NCBI GenBank assembly: GCA_023664725.1
Contig: JAMPFA010000003.1
Span: 1-64,000, forward strand
Reading direction: 5' to 3'
DNA: 64,000 nt
Source: Roseburia sp.
GTDB lineage: Bacteria; Bacillota; Clostridia; Lachnospirales; Lachnospiraceae
Part shown: positions 44,737 through 53,257 of the stretch, in pieces
Numbering within the stretch: position 1 is the stretch's first letter
Layout of the letters: every line of letters begins with the position of its first letter
Translations under genes and position numbers: made by a program
The notes under the pieces: generated by a model
Seen by the model: only the letters and a program-made list of their open reading frames with translations
Database searches by the model: none
Told to the model about the DNA's origin: nothing

Positions 44737-46392
44737 ATGAAACTGGGAGGAAGAAATTTATTTTATAGTATGACTTTGGCAGGATTTATGATGGTATTTC
44801 TTGTGGGCTATTTTGTGTATATGCTTCCGTCGCTGTATGTGGATTACACCATGGAACAGAATTTGCGGGCGGTGAAAGAACAGCACCGGGCCTTTGTGAA
44901 AAACGGAAATTATGACAATGTGCAGCTGAAAAATCCAACGGCGTGTTTTTCCTTAAAAATACCGGATGAGGGGGAGAGCATAGGGATAACCACAAAGATG
45001 TTTTCTGCAACTATAACCATAAAGGATCAGCGGATCCAGGAGATCTTTCACCAGCTTCGGGATGTGGCGAAAAGCTATGGGCAGGGAGAAGAAGAGGTTG
45101 ACAGAGAGAGTATCGGAAGTCTGTTTGAGGATAAAAATCAGGAGTGGAAAGAGAGTTTCGGAGAGGTTTTTAACGAGGAAAATTCCATGCCTTTTGAGCT
45201 TGAGATATTAGCCAGGAAAAATATGGAAAACGAATACAGGGGTGAATATGAAAAAATCCACATGGTAACGGATGATTTTGTGGTGTTTGAGATGGGGGTG
45301 AGGGATAACAGCAATCAGTATGTGAATTATATCGGAGTGGAGAGAGGGGAAGACTGCCTGTTCCTTACGTTTTTGCCGGCAATCACGCCGGATATGAATG
45401 AGATCCGTCCCATCGTATTTCAGAGTCTTCCCATGCTGGGAGCGGTGATCTGTCTTTTGGTACTGCTGTTTTCCCAGGTCTATTCCAGGGGGATTGTGAC
45501 GCCTGTTGTGCAGCTTGTGGAGCACACAGAGCAGATGAAAAATACCAATGGATTTCAGGTTGCTCCCATGGAGAAAAAGCAGGGGAAAAGGGAGGATGAG
45601 ATCGGCGTACTGGCAGAGACCATCGATGATTTGTATCGGAAAGTCCGGGAAAGTTACATCAGTCTGGAAGAAAAAAATCAGGCTCTTTTAGAGGAAAACA
45701 AGAGACAGGAAGTGCTGCTTCGGGCCTCTTCCCATCAGCTGAAAACTCCCATTTCAGCAGCCCTTCTCCTGGTGGAGGGAATGATGAATAAGGTGGGAAA
45801 ATATCAGGACAGGGAAGCCTATCTTCCACAGGTAAAGAGACAGCTTTTGTCCATGAAAAAGATGGTGGAGGATATTTTATATCTGAATCACTGTGGGGAA
45901 AATCTTGATTTTCAGTGGGTGGATTTTAAGGGCGTGCTGGAAAATCAACTGCAGGTTTTCCGCATTCCCATAAAAGAAAAAAAGCTGCAGATTTCCAGGG
46001 AAGGAGAGGAGACACTTACTCTCTTTACAGATGAGATCATAGTATCCCATATCATTGGAAACCTGTTATCCAACGCCGTAAATTACACCCCGGAGGGCGG
46101 GGAGATTCGGATTTATCTGGAAAAAGAGAAACTAACCATACAAAATTTTGGTGTGTGTATCCCGGAGGAACTTCTGCCCCATATTTTTGAACCTTTTGTC
46201 AGCGGAAATCATGAGAAAAGTCAGGGTACGGCAGACAGCCATGGGTTGGGACTATATATCGGTGCGTACTATGCAAAGCAGATTGGAATGGAAATTCATA
46301 TAGAAAATGGGGAGAAGAGCGTGGTGACTGTACTTATCTTTGAGAATGAAAAAAGGAAAAACGGAGGGATATGGGACATATGGGACATTTAA
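44737..46392 (+). CDS. sensor histidine kinase
   Basis: A 551-residue kinase starting four bases after the regulator. Two membrane segments (about residues 8-30 and 230-250) frame an extracytoplasmic domain of about 200 residues. The cytoplasmic part has a HAMP-like linker, H-box SSHQLKTPISAALLL, N-box IIGNLLSNAVNYTPEGG, and a G-box near the end (SHGLGLYIGAYYAKQ). All boxes are present. With the ABC genes behind it, it probably senses a membrane-active compound or the transported substrate. Confidence 0.9.
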   Translation: MKLGGRNLFYSMTLAGFMMVFLVGYFVYMLPSLYVDYTMEQNLRAVKEQHRAFVKNGNYDNVQLKNPTACFSLKIPDEGESIGITTKMFSATITIKDQRIQEIFHQLRDVAKSYGQGEEEVDRESIGSLFEDKNQEWKESFGEVFNEENSMPFELEILARKNMENEYRGEYEKIHMVTDDFVVFEMGVRDNSNQYVNYIGVERGEDCLFLTFLPAITPDMNEIRPIVFQSLPMLGAVICLLVLLFSQVYSRGIVTPVVQLVEHTEQMKNTNGFQVAPMEKKQGKREDEIGVLAETIDDLYRKVRESYISLEEKNQALLEENKRQEVLLRASSHQLKTPISAALLLVEGMMNKVGKYQDREAYLPQVKRQLLSMKKMVEDILYLNHCGENLDFQWVDFKGVLENQLQVFRIPIKEKKLQISREGEETLTLFTDEIIVSHIIGNLLSNAVNYTPEGGEIRIYLEKEKLTIQNFGVCIPEELLPHIFEPFVSGNHEKSQGTADSHGLGLYIGAYYAKQIGMEIHIENGEKSVVTVLIFENEKRKNGGIWDIWDI

Positions 46393-47264
46393 ATTTGTTG
46401 TCTATGGAAAACTTGACGGTGAGTTACGGAAAAGAGGTTGCCCTTCACATTGAGGCACCGTTCGTTATCGAGGAGGGAGACCGGATCGGTATTATCGGCT
46501 CCAACGGCGCAGGAAAAAGCACACTGATCAAAAGTATTTTAGGGCTGGTAAAATATCAGGGGAGTATCCACACCAATCTTGCACCGGAACAGATTGCCAC
46601 CCACATGCAGTTCAATGAATACACAGACTCTATGGCAACGAAGTACGTTATGGAAGCAATTTTGGACACCAGGATTTCTAAAAATCAAAAACTGCAGGAA
46701 CTGATCCACTACTTTGAATTTGAGGACTGCCTGCGGAAAAAATACAACAAGCTCTCCGGGGGACAAAAGCAGAGGTTTACCATTATCCTGGTGATGATGC
46801 AGGACGCCCCGCTGACATTTTATGATGAAGTGACCTCCGGCCTTGACTTTGAGACAAGGCAGAAACTGGTGGAAAAACTGGTTTCCTGGTATAAACAAAA
46901 GGATTCCAGCCTCTGCATTGTATCTCACTACTATGAGGAGTTAGAACTGCTGGCAGACAAACTTCTGATTCTGGATAAAGGGAGAGTCATTGATTTTGGA
47001 AGAAAAGAGGATCTGTTTCAAAAATACTGTGGAAGGGCAGTGATCGTTTTGGAATATTCTAAGGAAAAGGATGAGCTGTTTGCCAAATATGACAGACTTG
47101 CTTCCCCGGCACATTTGATCGCCCTTGCCTGCGACTCCAAGCAGCGGGAGAGAGAGATCACAGACCTTTTGATCCGGCACAATATGAACTACACCAGAAG
47201 CAGTACGGACATTGAGATTATCTACACAAATGCAAAAGAGAGATTTTATGGAAAAGGAGTTTAA
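46371..47264 (+). CDS. ABC transporter ATP-binding protein
   Basis: A 297-residue nucleotide-binding subunit with Walker A IGSNGAGKSTLIKS, signature KLSGGQKQRF, Walker B-like LTFYDEVTSGLD and the switch His (CIVSHYYEEL). The Glu after Walker B is present (YDEV). It overlaps the kinase end by 22 bases. GGAGGG lies only two bases before the first ATG (46371); the ATG at 46380 is 11 bases away, so the exact start is uncertain by three codons. It pairs with the permease encoded next, as in antibiotic or bacteriocin efflux systems. Confidence 0.9.
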   Translation: MGHMGHLNLLSMENLTVSYGKEVALHIEAPFVIEEGDRIGIIGSNGAGKSTLIKSILGLVKYQGSIHTNLAPEQIATHMQFNEYTDSMATKYVMEAILDTRISKNQKLQELIHYFEFEDCLRKKYNKLSGGQKQRFTIILVMMQDAPLTFYDEVTSGLDFETRQKLVEKLVSWYKQKDSSLCIVSHYYEELELLADKLLILDKGRVIDFGRKEDLFQKYCGRAVIVLEYSKEKDELFAKYDRLASPAHLIALACDSKQREREITDLLIRHNMNYTRSSTDIEIIYTNAKERFYGKGV

Positions 47265-47265
47265 T

Positions 47266-48039
47266 ATGGGTGAGAAAAACAGAAAAATTATTACAGGTTC
47301 CATGATACGATATGAACTTCGCAATGTTACAGGAAATCCCTTTGTGCATATTTTTGGGATTGGGATGCCGGTGCTTATGGCGGTTCTTATTACCCGGGTA
47401 TATGTGGCGGAAATATCGGATGACTTTATAGTAAAAATGAGCTCCACCACTATTTTTCTGGGGATCGGGGCATTGATCCCCATGGCCACTATTTTGATCG
47501 GATATGCAGTGGTCCTGGCTCAGGATTTGGAGAAGGGAATACCACAGAGGTTACAGTTATTTGGAATCAAAAGCAGTGTGACTATTGTGAACCGGGCAGT
47601 GTCGGAACTGATCTTTATGATGCTGGCATATTTTATCTATTTCCTTGTGGGCATTTTCGCACTGGATCTTGAGCCCCCCACAGTATCTGGATTCCTGCTC
47701 TACGTGATCTGCATCCTGGTCTTTAGCATAACTTGTTTTATGATGGCTCATGGGATTGCATCCCTGACAAAGAAATTTGGTCTGACCTACTGCGTGGTGA
47801 TGCTTATTTACTTTGTATTTATGATCTTTGGCGGTTCTATGGGGATCAGTTACGAAAATATGTCAGCGTGGATGCAGGCGGTGGCAAAGCTTTTGCCAGT
47901 CACTTACTTTAACCGGGACTTCTTTGACATCTGGACAGGTGAGCGCTATGATTTTGTGCCTATGATCCAGTCCTATCTGTTTTTCGGGGCTGTGGGAGGG
48001 ATTCTTTTATTTATCGCACAGAAAAGAAACAGCAGATAA
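47266..48039 (+). CDS. ABC-2 type transporter permease
   Basis: A 257-residue membrane protein with six predicted helices, starting at ATG 47266 behind AAGGAG and one base after the ATPase stop. The layout (a short cytoplasmic N-terminus, first helix near residue 25, then a cluster of five helices) and the loop VVLAQDLEKGIPQRLQLFG fit the ABC-2 permease family. It should act with the preceding ATPase as an exporter. The export substrate cannot be read from the sequence. Confidence 0.88.
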   Translation: MGEKNRKIITGSMIRYELRNVTGNPFVHIFGIGMPVLMAVLITRVYVAEISDDFIVKMSSTTIFLGIGALIPMATILIGYAVVLAQDLEKGIPQRLQLFGIKSSVTIVNRAVSELIFMMLAYFIYFLVGIFALDLEPPTVSGFLLYVICILVFSITCFMMAHGIASLTKKFGLTYCVVMLIYFVFMIFGGSMGISYENMSAWMQAVAKLLPVTYFNRDFFDIWTGERYDFVPMIQSYLFFGAVGGILLFIAQKRNSR

Positions 48040-48045
48040 GGACTC

Positions 48046-48074
48046 TTGAAAATTTAAGTTAAATCTACTATAAT
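48046..48074 (+). promoter_or_regulatory. sigma-A type promoter for the 60-aa protein
   Basis: TTGAAA (48046-48051), a 17-base spacer and a consensus TATAAT (48069-48074) lie 29 bases before the start codon at 48104. Confidence 0.75.
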
Positions 48075-48103
48075 GTAACAAAACCATAGAAGGGGTGAAG
48101 GAT

Positions 48104-48286
48104 ATGACAGAAAAAGAAATGTTAAAAATATCTGTAGAAGAATTTTCAAGAGTCCAGGATTGGATGGAAATGGCAGACAAGGATTCTGATGTGTTTAAAT
48201 CTTTGAAAAAGAGATACCTTGACTTAAAAGTTATACTGACTTCATCCGGCGTTAATCTTACGGAAATAGACAGAGTAAAGGTATAG
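48104..48286 (+). CDS. small conserved protein (60 aa), paralogue of the 3155-3343 gene
   Basis: I chose ATG 48104 because AGGGGTGAAGGA lies just before it; a GTG at 48095 is within that ribosome site. The core EEFSRVQDWM and YLDLKVILTSSGVNLTEID matches the minus-strand protein at 3155-3343. It is charged, probably two helices, with no membrane segment. It has its own promoter and is followed five bases later by the lipase gene, so the two may be cotranscribed. Function unknown. Confidence 0.82.
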   Translation: MTEKEMLKISVEEFSRVQDWMEMADKDSDVFKSLKKRYLDLKVILTSSGVNLTEIDRVKV

Positions 48287-48291
48287 AGTGC

Positions 48292-49632
48292 ATGAGATAT
48301 TTGATACGAATGATTTTTACCTGCATTTTGTTTTGCGGGGCAAACGGTTATATATTGGCAAAGATGGAGAGCGGAATAGTATTCTGGCTTTTCATTTTTG
48401 CCGCTTATATTTTTCTCAATATAAAACCTGCATTTTATACGGGAAAGTTAAAAACAAAAAGGCTTAGGGTATGTCAGAACGGATGCGAGCTTCTGCTAAT
48501 GTTTCTTGCCTCTGTGTTTTTTTCTGTCCTGTTTTTCATTTTCGGAGTCTTTGGAAAGATTCCTCTTTTCGAGAAGATGGATACATGGCAGAACTGGCTT
48601 TTTTATATCCTTCTTGTAGTGGCGGCGGAGAGTATTGTCTTTTGGAATGGCATTATCCGCATCTATCTGTCCTCGGCACAGCTTGGGATGAAATGGCGGA
48701 TTATCGGTGTCCTCTGCGGATGGATCCCTGTGGTACATATCATTGTTCTTTGCAGGCTCATTGGGATTGCCTCAAGGGAGGTGGCATTGGAACAGGAAAA
48801 GCTGGTTTTAAATGAAAGCCGGAGAGAGGAGAAAATCTGTGCCACAAAGTATCCCATTCTTATGGTTCATGGGGTGTTTTTCCGGGATTTCCGCTATCTG
48901 AACTACTGGGGCAGGATTCCGGGAGAGCTTAAGAAAAACGGTGCGGTGGTCTACTATGGAAACCACCAGTCTGCGGCTTCTGTTGCGGATTCAGGAAGAG
49001 AGCTGGCAGAGAGGATCCGGGGCATTGTGGAGGAGACTGGGTGCGGGAAAGTGAATCTTATCGCCCACTCAAAGGGAGGGCTTGACTGCAGATATGCGCT
49101 GTGCAATCTGGGAGTGGGGGATATGACGGCATCACTCACCACCATAAACACACCACACAGAGGATGCGAGTTTGCGGACTATCTCTTGTCAAAAATTCCT
49201 GAAAAGCAGAAGCTGGCAGTGGCCCGGACATACAATGCAGCCCTTAAAAAACTAGGGGATTTCAACCCGGATTTCCTGGCGGCTGTGGAGGATCTGACAG
49301 CAGAATCCTGTCGGAAATTTAATGAGGAGACAGGGGATGTGACCGGTGTGTTTTACCAGAGCGTAGGCACGGGAATGCGGGTGGCAAGAGGCGGAAGGTT
49401 CCCCTTAAATCTCACCCACAGGCTGGTTCGTCTCTTTGACGGGGAAAATGACGGGCTGGTGGGAAAAGCCTCTTTTCCCTGGGGAGAACGCTATGAATAC
49501 TTAACGATTGCGGGCGACCGGGGGATTTCCCATGGAGACATGATTGATCTGAACCGGGAGAATCTGCCGGAGTTTGATGTGCGTGAATTTTATGTGCAGC
49601 TTGTGAAGGATTTGAAGGAGCGGGGATTTTGA
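48292..49632 (+). CDS. membrane-anchored alpha/beta-hydrolase, lipase-like
   Basis: A 446-residue protein. The first 165 residues contain about four membrane segments. The hydrolase domain starts with YPILMVHGVFFRDF (oxyanion region), followed by the nucleophile elbow LIAHSKGGLDCRYA and TTINTPHRGCEFADYLL, the arrangement of triacylglycerol lipases. A candidate Asp and His appear as LFDGENDGLVG and GISHGDMIDL. It should act on ester substrates at the membrane. It lacks a strong ribosome site and starts five bases after the small gene, suggesting coupled translation. Confidence 0.85.
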   Translation: MRYLIRMIFTCILFCGANGYILAKMESGIVFWLFIFAAYIFLNIKPAFYTGKLKTKRLRVCQNGCELLLMFLASVFFSVLFFIFGVFGKIPLFEKMDTWQNWLFYILLVVAAESIVFWNGIIRIYLSSAQLGMKWRIIGVLCGWIPVVHIIVLCRLIGIASREVALEQEKLVLNESRREEKICATKYPILMVHGVFFRDFRYLNYWGRIPGELKKNGAVVYYGNHQSAASVADSGRELAERIRGIVEETGCGKVNLIAHSKGGLDCRYALCNLGVGDMTASLTTINTPHRGCEFADYLLSKIPEKQKLAVARTYNAALKKLGDFNPDFLAAVEDLTAESCRKFNEETGDVTGVFYQSVGTGMRVARGGRFPLNLTHRLVRLFDGENDGLVGKASFPWGERYEYLTIAGDRGISHGDMIDLNRENLPEFDVREFYVQLVKDLKERGF

Positions 49633-49691
49633 GTTCTTCCTTCTCTGCCTGGGGCACTCTTTTAAGAACAAAATTCCTCTTTTAGAATAAA

Positions 49692-51398
49692 ATGTTAAAA
49701 AAGGCTGAGGGAAAAGTTTTGAATTGTCAGGATGCAGTGTATTCCAATGATTATTATGATATTTTGGTGAGCAGCGTGGATGTGGTAAAGGGCGGGGAGG
49801 AGTTGTGCAGGCAGAAGGTTGCCGACTATTACACGGTGTACTATGTCAACAGCGCAGACGTGCCGCCCCTGACCATTGCCAATTACTACCACAGCAGCAT
49901 TCCAAAGCTCTATACCACCCTTGACCAACGTTCCCTGGAGGAGAGCGGCATTATCAGGGTGCAGAACCAGAGAAATTTTGAACTGCGGGGCAGGGGGATT
50001 CTGATTGGCTTTGTGGACACGGGGATTACCTACACCAACAGCGCATTCCGGAATCTGGACGGCAGCAGCCGGATTGTGGCGATCTGGGACCAGACCAGGC
50101 CCTCAGAGACGCCCCCCTATGAATTTATATATGGAACCCAGTATTTAAAGTCGGATATCGACTACGCCTTACAGCAGGAGAATCCCCTGGATTTTGTACC
50201 CCAGGTGGATGACAACGGCCACGGAACCATGCTTGCCTCCATTGCGGCGGGCAGCGAGGATTTGCAGAAGGATTTTATCGGCGCAGCCCCCTATGCGGAT
50301 ATTGCCATGGTAAAATTAAAGCCGGCAAAGGAGAATCTGCGGGAGTTTTACTATATCAGGGAGGGGGCGGTGGCCTACCAGGAAAACGATATTCTGGCGG
50401 GGATTGATTATATAAGCCGCCTGGCGGAGGAGAGGCAGCAGCCTTTGGTTCTCTGCATCGGGCTGGGCAACAACCAGGGGGATCACGGGGAAGGGGGCAG
50501 GCTGGCTAGCGTTTTGGATGCCATGTCCGTAAGGCGGCGCCACGCCATCTGCGTTGCGGTGGGCAACGAGGCAAACGCAAGGCATCATTATTACGGCGCA
50601 TTGAGCCCCAACACCTCCGAGACGGTGGAGATGAACGTGACGAAAAATATGCGGGGCTTTCAGATGGAGCTTTGGGCAAATGCCCCGGAGGTTTACGCCC
50701 TCTCCATCATATCCCCCACCGGGGAGGTGCTGCCAAAGGTTCCGGTGTACGCCAACCAGCAGCAGCGGCTTTCTTTTTTGCTGGAAAATACCACGGTGAT
50801 TGTCAATTACCAGACCGGCGGCCTGCGCAGCCGCAACCAGCTGATCCACATAGAGTTCCAGAACCCGGCTCCGGGCATCTGGAAGTTAGAGGTTTTCCCC
50901 AGCATTATTTACAGCGGGAATTTTCATATTTACCTGCCGATGACGGATTTTCTGGAGGAGGAGGTGTTTTTCCTGCGATCCAACCCGGACACCACCCTGA
51001 CCATCCCCTCCGGCGCAGCGTCGCCGATCTCCGTGGCGGGGTACAATGCCTACACGGACGGCGCCTACCTGGATTCCGGGCGGGGGTATTCCTTAGAGGG
51101 AACCATCAATCCCGACTTTGCCGCCCCGGCGGTGAATGTGTACGCCCAGAACCAGCGGGGGGACTACGTCACCATGACGGGGACCAGTGCGGCGGCGGCC
51201 ATCGCCTCCGGCGCAGCGGCGCTGCTTTTGGAGTGGAATATCAATTATATGAACAATCCCACGGTCAATGCCATTGAGATAAAAAACCAGCTGATTAACG
51301 GAACCAGACAGCTTCCCAACGAGCTTTACCCCAACCGCATGGAGGGCTATGGGCGGCTGGATTTGTACCAGACGCTGCTGCGCATGAGAAATGTGTAA
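49692..51398 (+). CDS. subtilisin-like serine protease, Csp (germination protease) type
   Basis: A 568-residue S8 peptidase without a signal peptide. The catalytic triad is intact: Asp109 (IGFVDTGITY), His177 (DDNGHGTMLASI) and Ser499 (MTGTSAAAAIASG). A large insert between His and Ser (a jelly-roll-like region, about residues 300-430) is typical of CspA/B/C proteases that process spore cortex lytic enzymes in Clostridia. The ATG at 49692 has no ribosome site; a TTG at 49719 stands six bases after GAGGGA and may be the real start. It is followed by the amidase gene, supporting a spore-related role. Confidence 0.85.
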   Translation: MLKKAEGKVLNCQDAVYSNDYYDILVSSVDVVKGGEELCRQKVADYYTVYYVNSADVPPLTIANYYHSSIPKLYTTLDQRSLEESGIIRVQNQRNFELRGRGILIGFVDTGITYTNSAFRNLDGSSRIVAIWDQTRPSETPPYEFIYGTQYLKSDIDYALQQENPLDFVPQVDDNGHGTMLASIAAGSEDLQKDFIGAAPYADIAMVKLKPAKENLREFYYIREGAVAYQENDILAGIDYISRLAEERQQPLVLCIGLGNNQGDHGEGGRLASVLDAMSVRRRHAICVAVGNEANARHHYYGALSPNTSETVEMNVTKNMRGFQMELWANAPEVYALSIISPTGEVLPKVPVYANQQQRLSFLLENTTVIVNYQTGGLRSRNQLIHIEFQNPAPGIWKLEVFPSIIYSGNFHIYLPMTDFLEEEVFFLRSNPDTTLTIPSGAASPISVAGYNAYTDGAYLDSGRGYSLEGTINPDFAAPAVNVYAQNQRGDYVTMTGTSAAAAIASGAAALLLEWNINYMNNPTVNAIEIKNQLINGTRQLPNELYPNRMEGYGRLDLYQTLLRMRNV

Positions 51399-51461
51399 AA
51401 CCTTTCACTTTTCTTTCCCCTGTGCATAAGATAAGGGGAAGAACAGTTTTAGGAGTATTCC

Positions 51462-52301
51462 ATGGCACTAATCGTAATCGATGCCGGACATGGCGGTTTT
51501 GACAACGGGGCAATGTACCAGGGGAGGAAGGAAAAGGATGACAATCTGCGGCTTGCCTTAGCGGTGGGAAACCTGTTAAAGCAGAGGGGCTATCAGGTGG
51601 TTTACACCAGGACGGAGGATGAGTACCAGTCCCCCTACGAGAAGGCGCAGATTGCCAACGAGGCGGGGGCGGATTATTTTATCTCCTTCCACAGAAATTC
51701 CGGGGAAAATGACAATACCTACAACGGGGCGCAGACCCTGGTTTACGACAAAAATTCCAGGGCGATGCCCTTAGCGGAGTCCATTCAGAGGGAGCTGGTG
51801 CAGCGGGGCTTTGCGGACCTTGGAATCGAGGAGAGGACGGGGCTTGTGGTGCTTCGGCGGACGGAGATGCCGGCGGTGCTGATCGAGGCGGGATTTATCA
51901 ACCACGATAAGGATAACCGGATATTTGATGAAGATTTCTACGGGGTGGCCAATGCCATAGCGGACGGGATTGAAAATGCCATACCTTTGGGAAATCGGAG
52001 CCAGGAAGTTTTGCAGGAGAGCAGACAAAAGATGCAGGAAGAAGAGAGTGAGCCTGCCTCCTACGGTGTGGAAGTGGGCAGGTCTATGTATGATATCTCC
52101 GCAAATTATCTGGCACAGGAGCTAATGTCCCAGGGATTTACCAGCTATGTGTATGAGGAGGAAGGTATGCTCCATGTGATCGTGGGCAGGGTAGGGACGC
52201 TGGAAGAGGCAGTGGCATTACAGCAGAAATTGAGGTTGTTTGACTATCCTACTATGATCGTTTCCTCCCGGATGGAACAAAAGACAGTGACGGATTATTG
52301 A
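51462..52301 (+). CDS. N-acetylmuramoyl-L-alanine amidase with C-terminal SPOR-like domain
   Basis: A 279-residue protein. The Amidase_3 zinc-binding motifs are present: IVIDAGHGGFDNGA (first His), the Glu of DAGHGG-linked helix, FISFHRNSG (second His) and VLIEAGFINHDKDN (catalytic Glu). Residues about 200-275 form a SPOR-like repeat (YGVEVGRSMYDISANYLAQE, then LHVIVGRVGTLEEA) that could bind denuded peptidoglycan. There is no signal peptide, which suggests it acts inside the mother cell or forespore or is exported differently. It should cleave the bond between MurNAc and the stem peptide. A strong terminator follows. Confidence 0.88.
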   Translation: MALIVIDAGHGGFDNGAMYQGRKEKDDNLRLALAVGNLLKQRGYQVVYTRTEDEYQSPYEKAQIANEAGADYFISFHRNSGENDNTYNGAQTLVYDKNSRAMPLAESIQRELVQRGFADLGIEERTGLVVLRRTEMPAVLIEAGFINHDKDNRIFDEDFYGVANAIADGIENAIPLGNRSQEVLQESRQKMQEEESEPASYGVEVGRSMYDISANYLAQELMSQGFTSYVYEEEGMLHVIVGRVGTLEEAVALQQKLRLFDYPTMIVSSRMEQKTVTDY

Positions 52302-52342
52302 TGTTTCCAATTTAATTTCTGCGATGATTTTGTCGGCCACGT

Positions 52343-52376
52343 ACCCCGGATGCAGGATTGTCCGGGGTTTCTTTTT
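52343..52376 (+). terminator. intrinsic terminator after the amidase
   Basis: ACCCCGGA (52343-52350) pairs with TCCGGGGT (52361-52368), followed by TTCTTTTT. It isolates the downstream Tad-like operon. Confidence 0.88.
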
Positions 52377-52423
52377 CAGTTTTGTAAAAAATGAGTAAAA
52401 TTGATAATTTTATAAAAAAATAC

Positions 52424-52452
52424 TTTACAAACCAATGAAAACTTGCTATTAT
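52424..52452 (+). promoter_or_regulatory. promoter of the Tad-like operon
   Basis: TTTACA (52424-52429), a 17-base spacer and TATTAT (52447-52452) with an extended -10 TG dinucleotide (52444-52445). An overlapping TATAAT lies at 52450-52455. The leader to the start codon is about 75 bases. Confidence 0.65.
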
Positions 52453-52530
52453 AATTTCATCTTTTATCTTTTTATTTATCAGTGTATCGATTTAATCCCA
52501 TACATTTAACTACATAGAGGAGGAATGTCC

Positions 52531-53058
52531 TTGCGGGTAGCTTTTTTTGGAGCAGCGCCTAAAGTGGGCACAAGTGCAAATATGCAGCTTGCAGTCTGGG
52601 GAAATTTTTTTCATCCGGTTTTTAGAGATGGAGAGAGTATTTCGCCCATAGAGTTTACAGACTGCAAAAATACAGACCTTACAGATCCGCAGTTGTCAGA
52701 CTGCGACCTGTTAGCAGTCAATATTTCCCTCAACAGTTCAGGGTTGGAGGAATTAATTCTAAGTAAGTCATTTGTTCATAAGAACATCGTTTTCCTGATC
52801 GGAAAATATGATCACAGTCAGAACGGGGAACTGGAGAGATTGTCCAGATGGTATCGGATTCCAAGAGAGAGGATCTGTCCGATTCCCTACAATCAGAGAT
52901 TTAAAACAGCCTATGAGTCAGGGTGTGTTCCTGGTTATCTCAAGTGGCAGAAAAGTGAATTAAGCGTTGAGAATATGGAATTTATGCAGTGTCTTAGAGG
53001 GATGCTTTTTGCCATGGCAAAATTTGGAAAAAGAAAAGGAGAAATTTATTATGGATGA
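52531..53058 (+). CDS. short TadZ/CpaE-like protein with degenerate P-loop
   Basis: A 175-residue protein. AGGAGG sits one base before an ATG (52525) but seven bases before the in-frame TTG at 52531, so TTG is the likely start. The N-terminus RVAFFGAAPKVGTSANMQL looks like a MinD/CpaE P-loop that has lost its second lysine. The rest (NIVFLIGKYDHSQNGELERL, then ICPIPYNQRFKTAYESG) resembles the C-terminal part of TadZ-like proteins of clostridial Tad loci. It is much shorter than ATPases of this class (about 260 or more), so it is probably an inactive scaffold that places the machine in the cell. It is the first gene of the operon. Confidence 0.6.
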   Translation: MRVAFFGAAPKVGTSANMQLAVWGNFFHPVFRDGESISPIEFTDCKNTDLTDPQLSDCDLLAVNISLNSSGLEELILSKSFVHKNIVFLIGKYDHSQNGELERLSRWYRIPRERICPIPYNQRFKTAYESGCVPGYLKWQKSELSVENMEFMQCLRGMLFAMAKFGKRKGEIYYG

Positions 53059-53239
53059 AATTTTTAAACAGTACGGTTCTACGATCATAACGGTTCTGGC
53101 GATCATTGCAGTGATCGGAATTATCGTTTTAGTCATTGGAAATGACAATACCAGTGTGGTCTATCAGGCTTTTGCAGACCTGATCAGCAGTTTTTATAAA
53201 AATGCCAACGCAGCAGCGGGAATTACGCCGGCACCGTAA
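53051..53239 (+). CDS. 62-aa pilin-like microprotein with leaderless Y8-G9 start
   Basis: ATG 53051 follows AAAAGGAG and overlaps the previous stop by eight bases. The protein begins MDEIFKQYGSTII and then runs into a hydrophobic helix (residues about 10-30), followed by a short polar tail (YQAFADLISSFYKNANAAA). The start aligns without gaps to three other small proteins of the operon (56142, 56260, 56414): a small hydrophobic at 4 and 5, Lys/Glu at 6, Gln/Glu at 7, Tyr8, Gly9. Its place directly before the ATPase gene and its size make it the best candidate for the major pilin. Confidence 0.75.
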   Translation: MDEIFKQYGSTIITVLAIIAVIGIIVLVIGNDNTSVVYQAFADLISSFYKNANAAAGITPAP

Positions 53240-53257
53240 GAGCAGGGAGGTTTTTTC

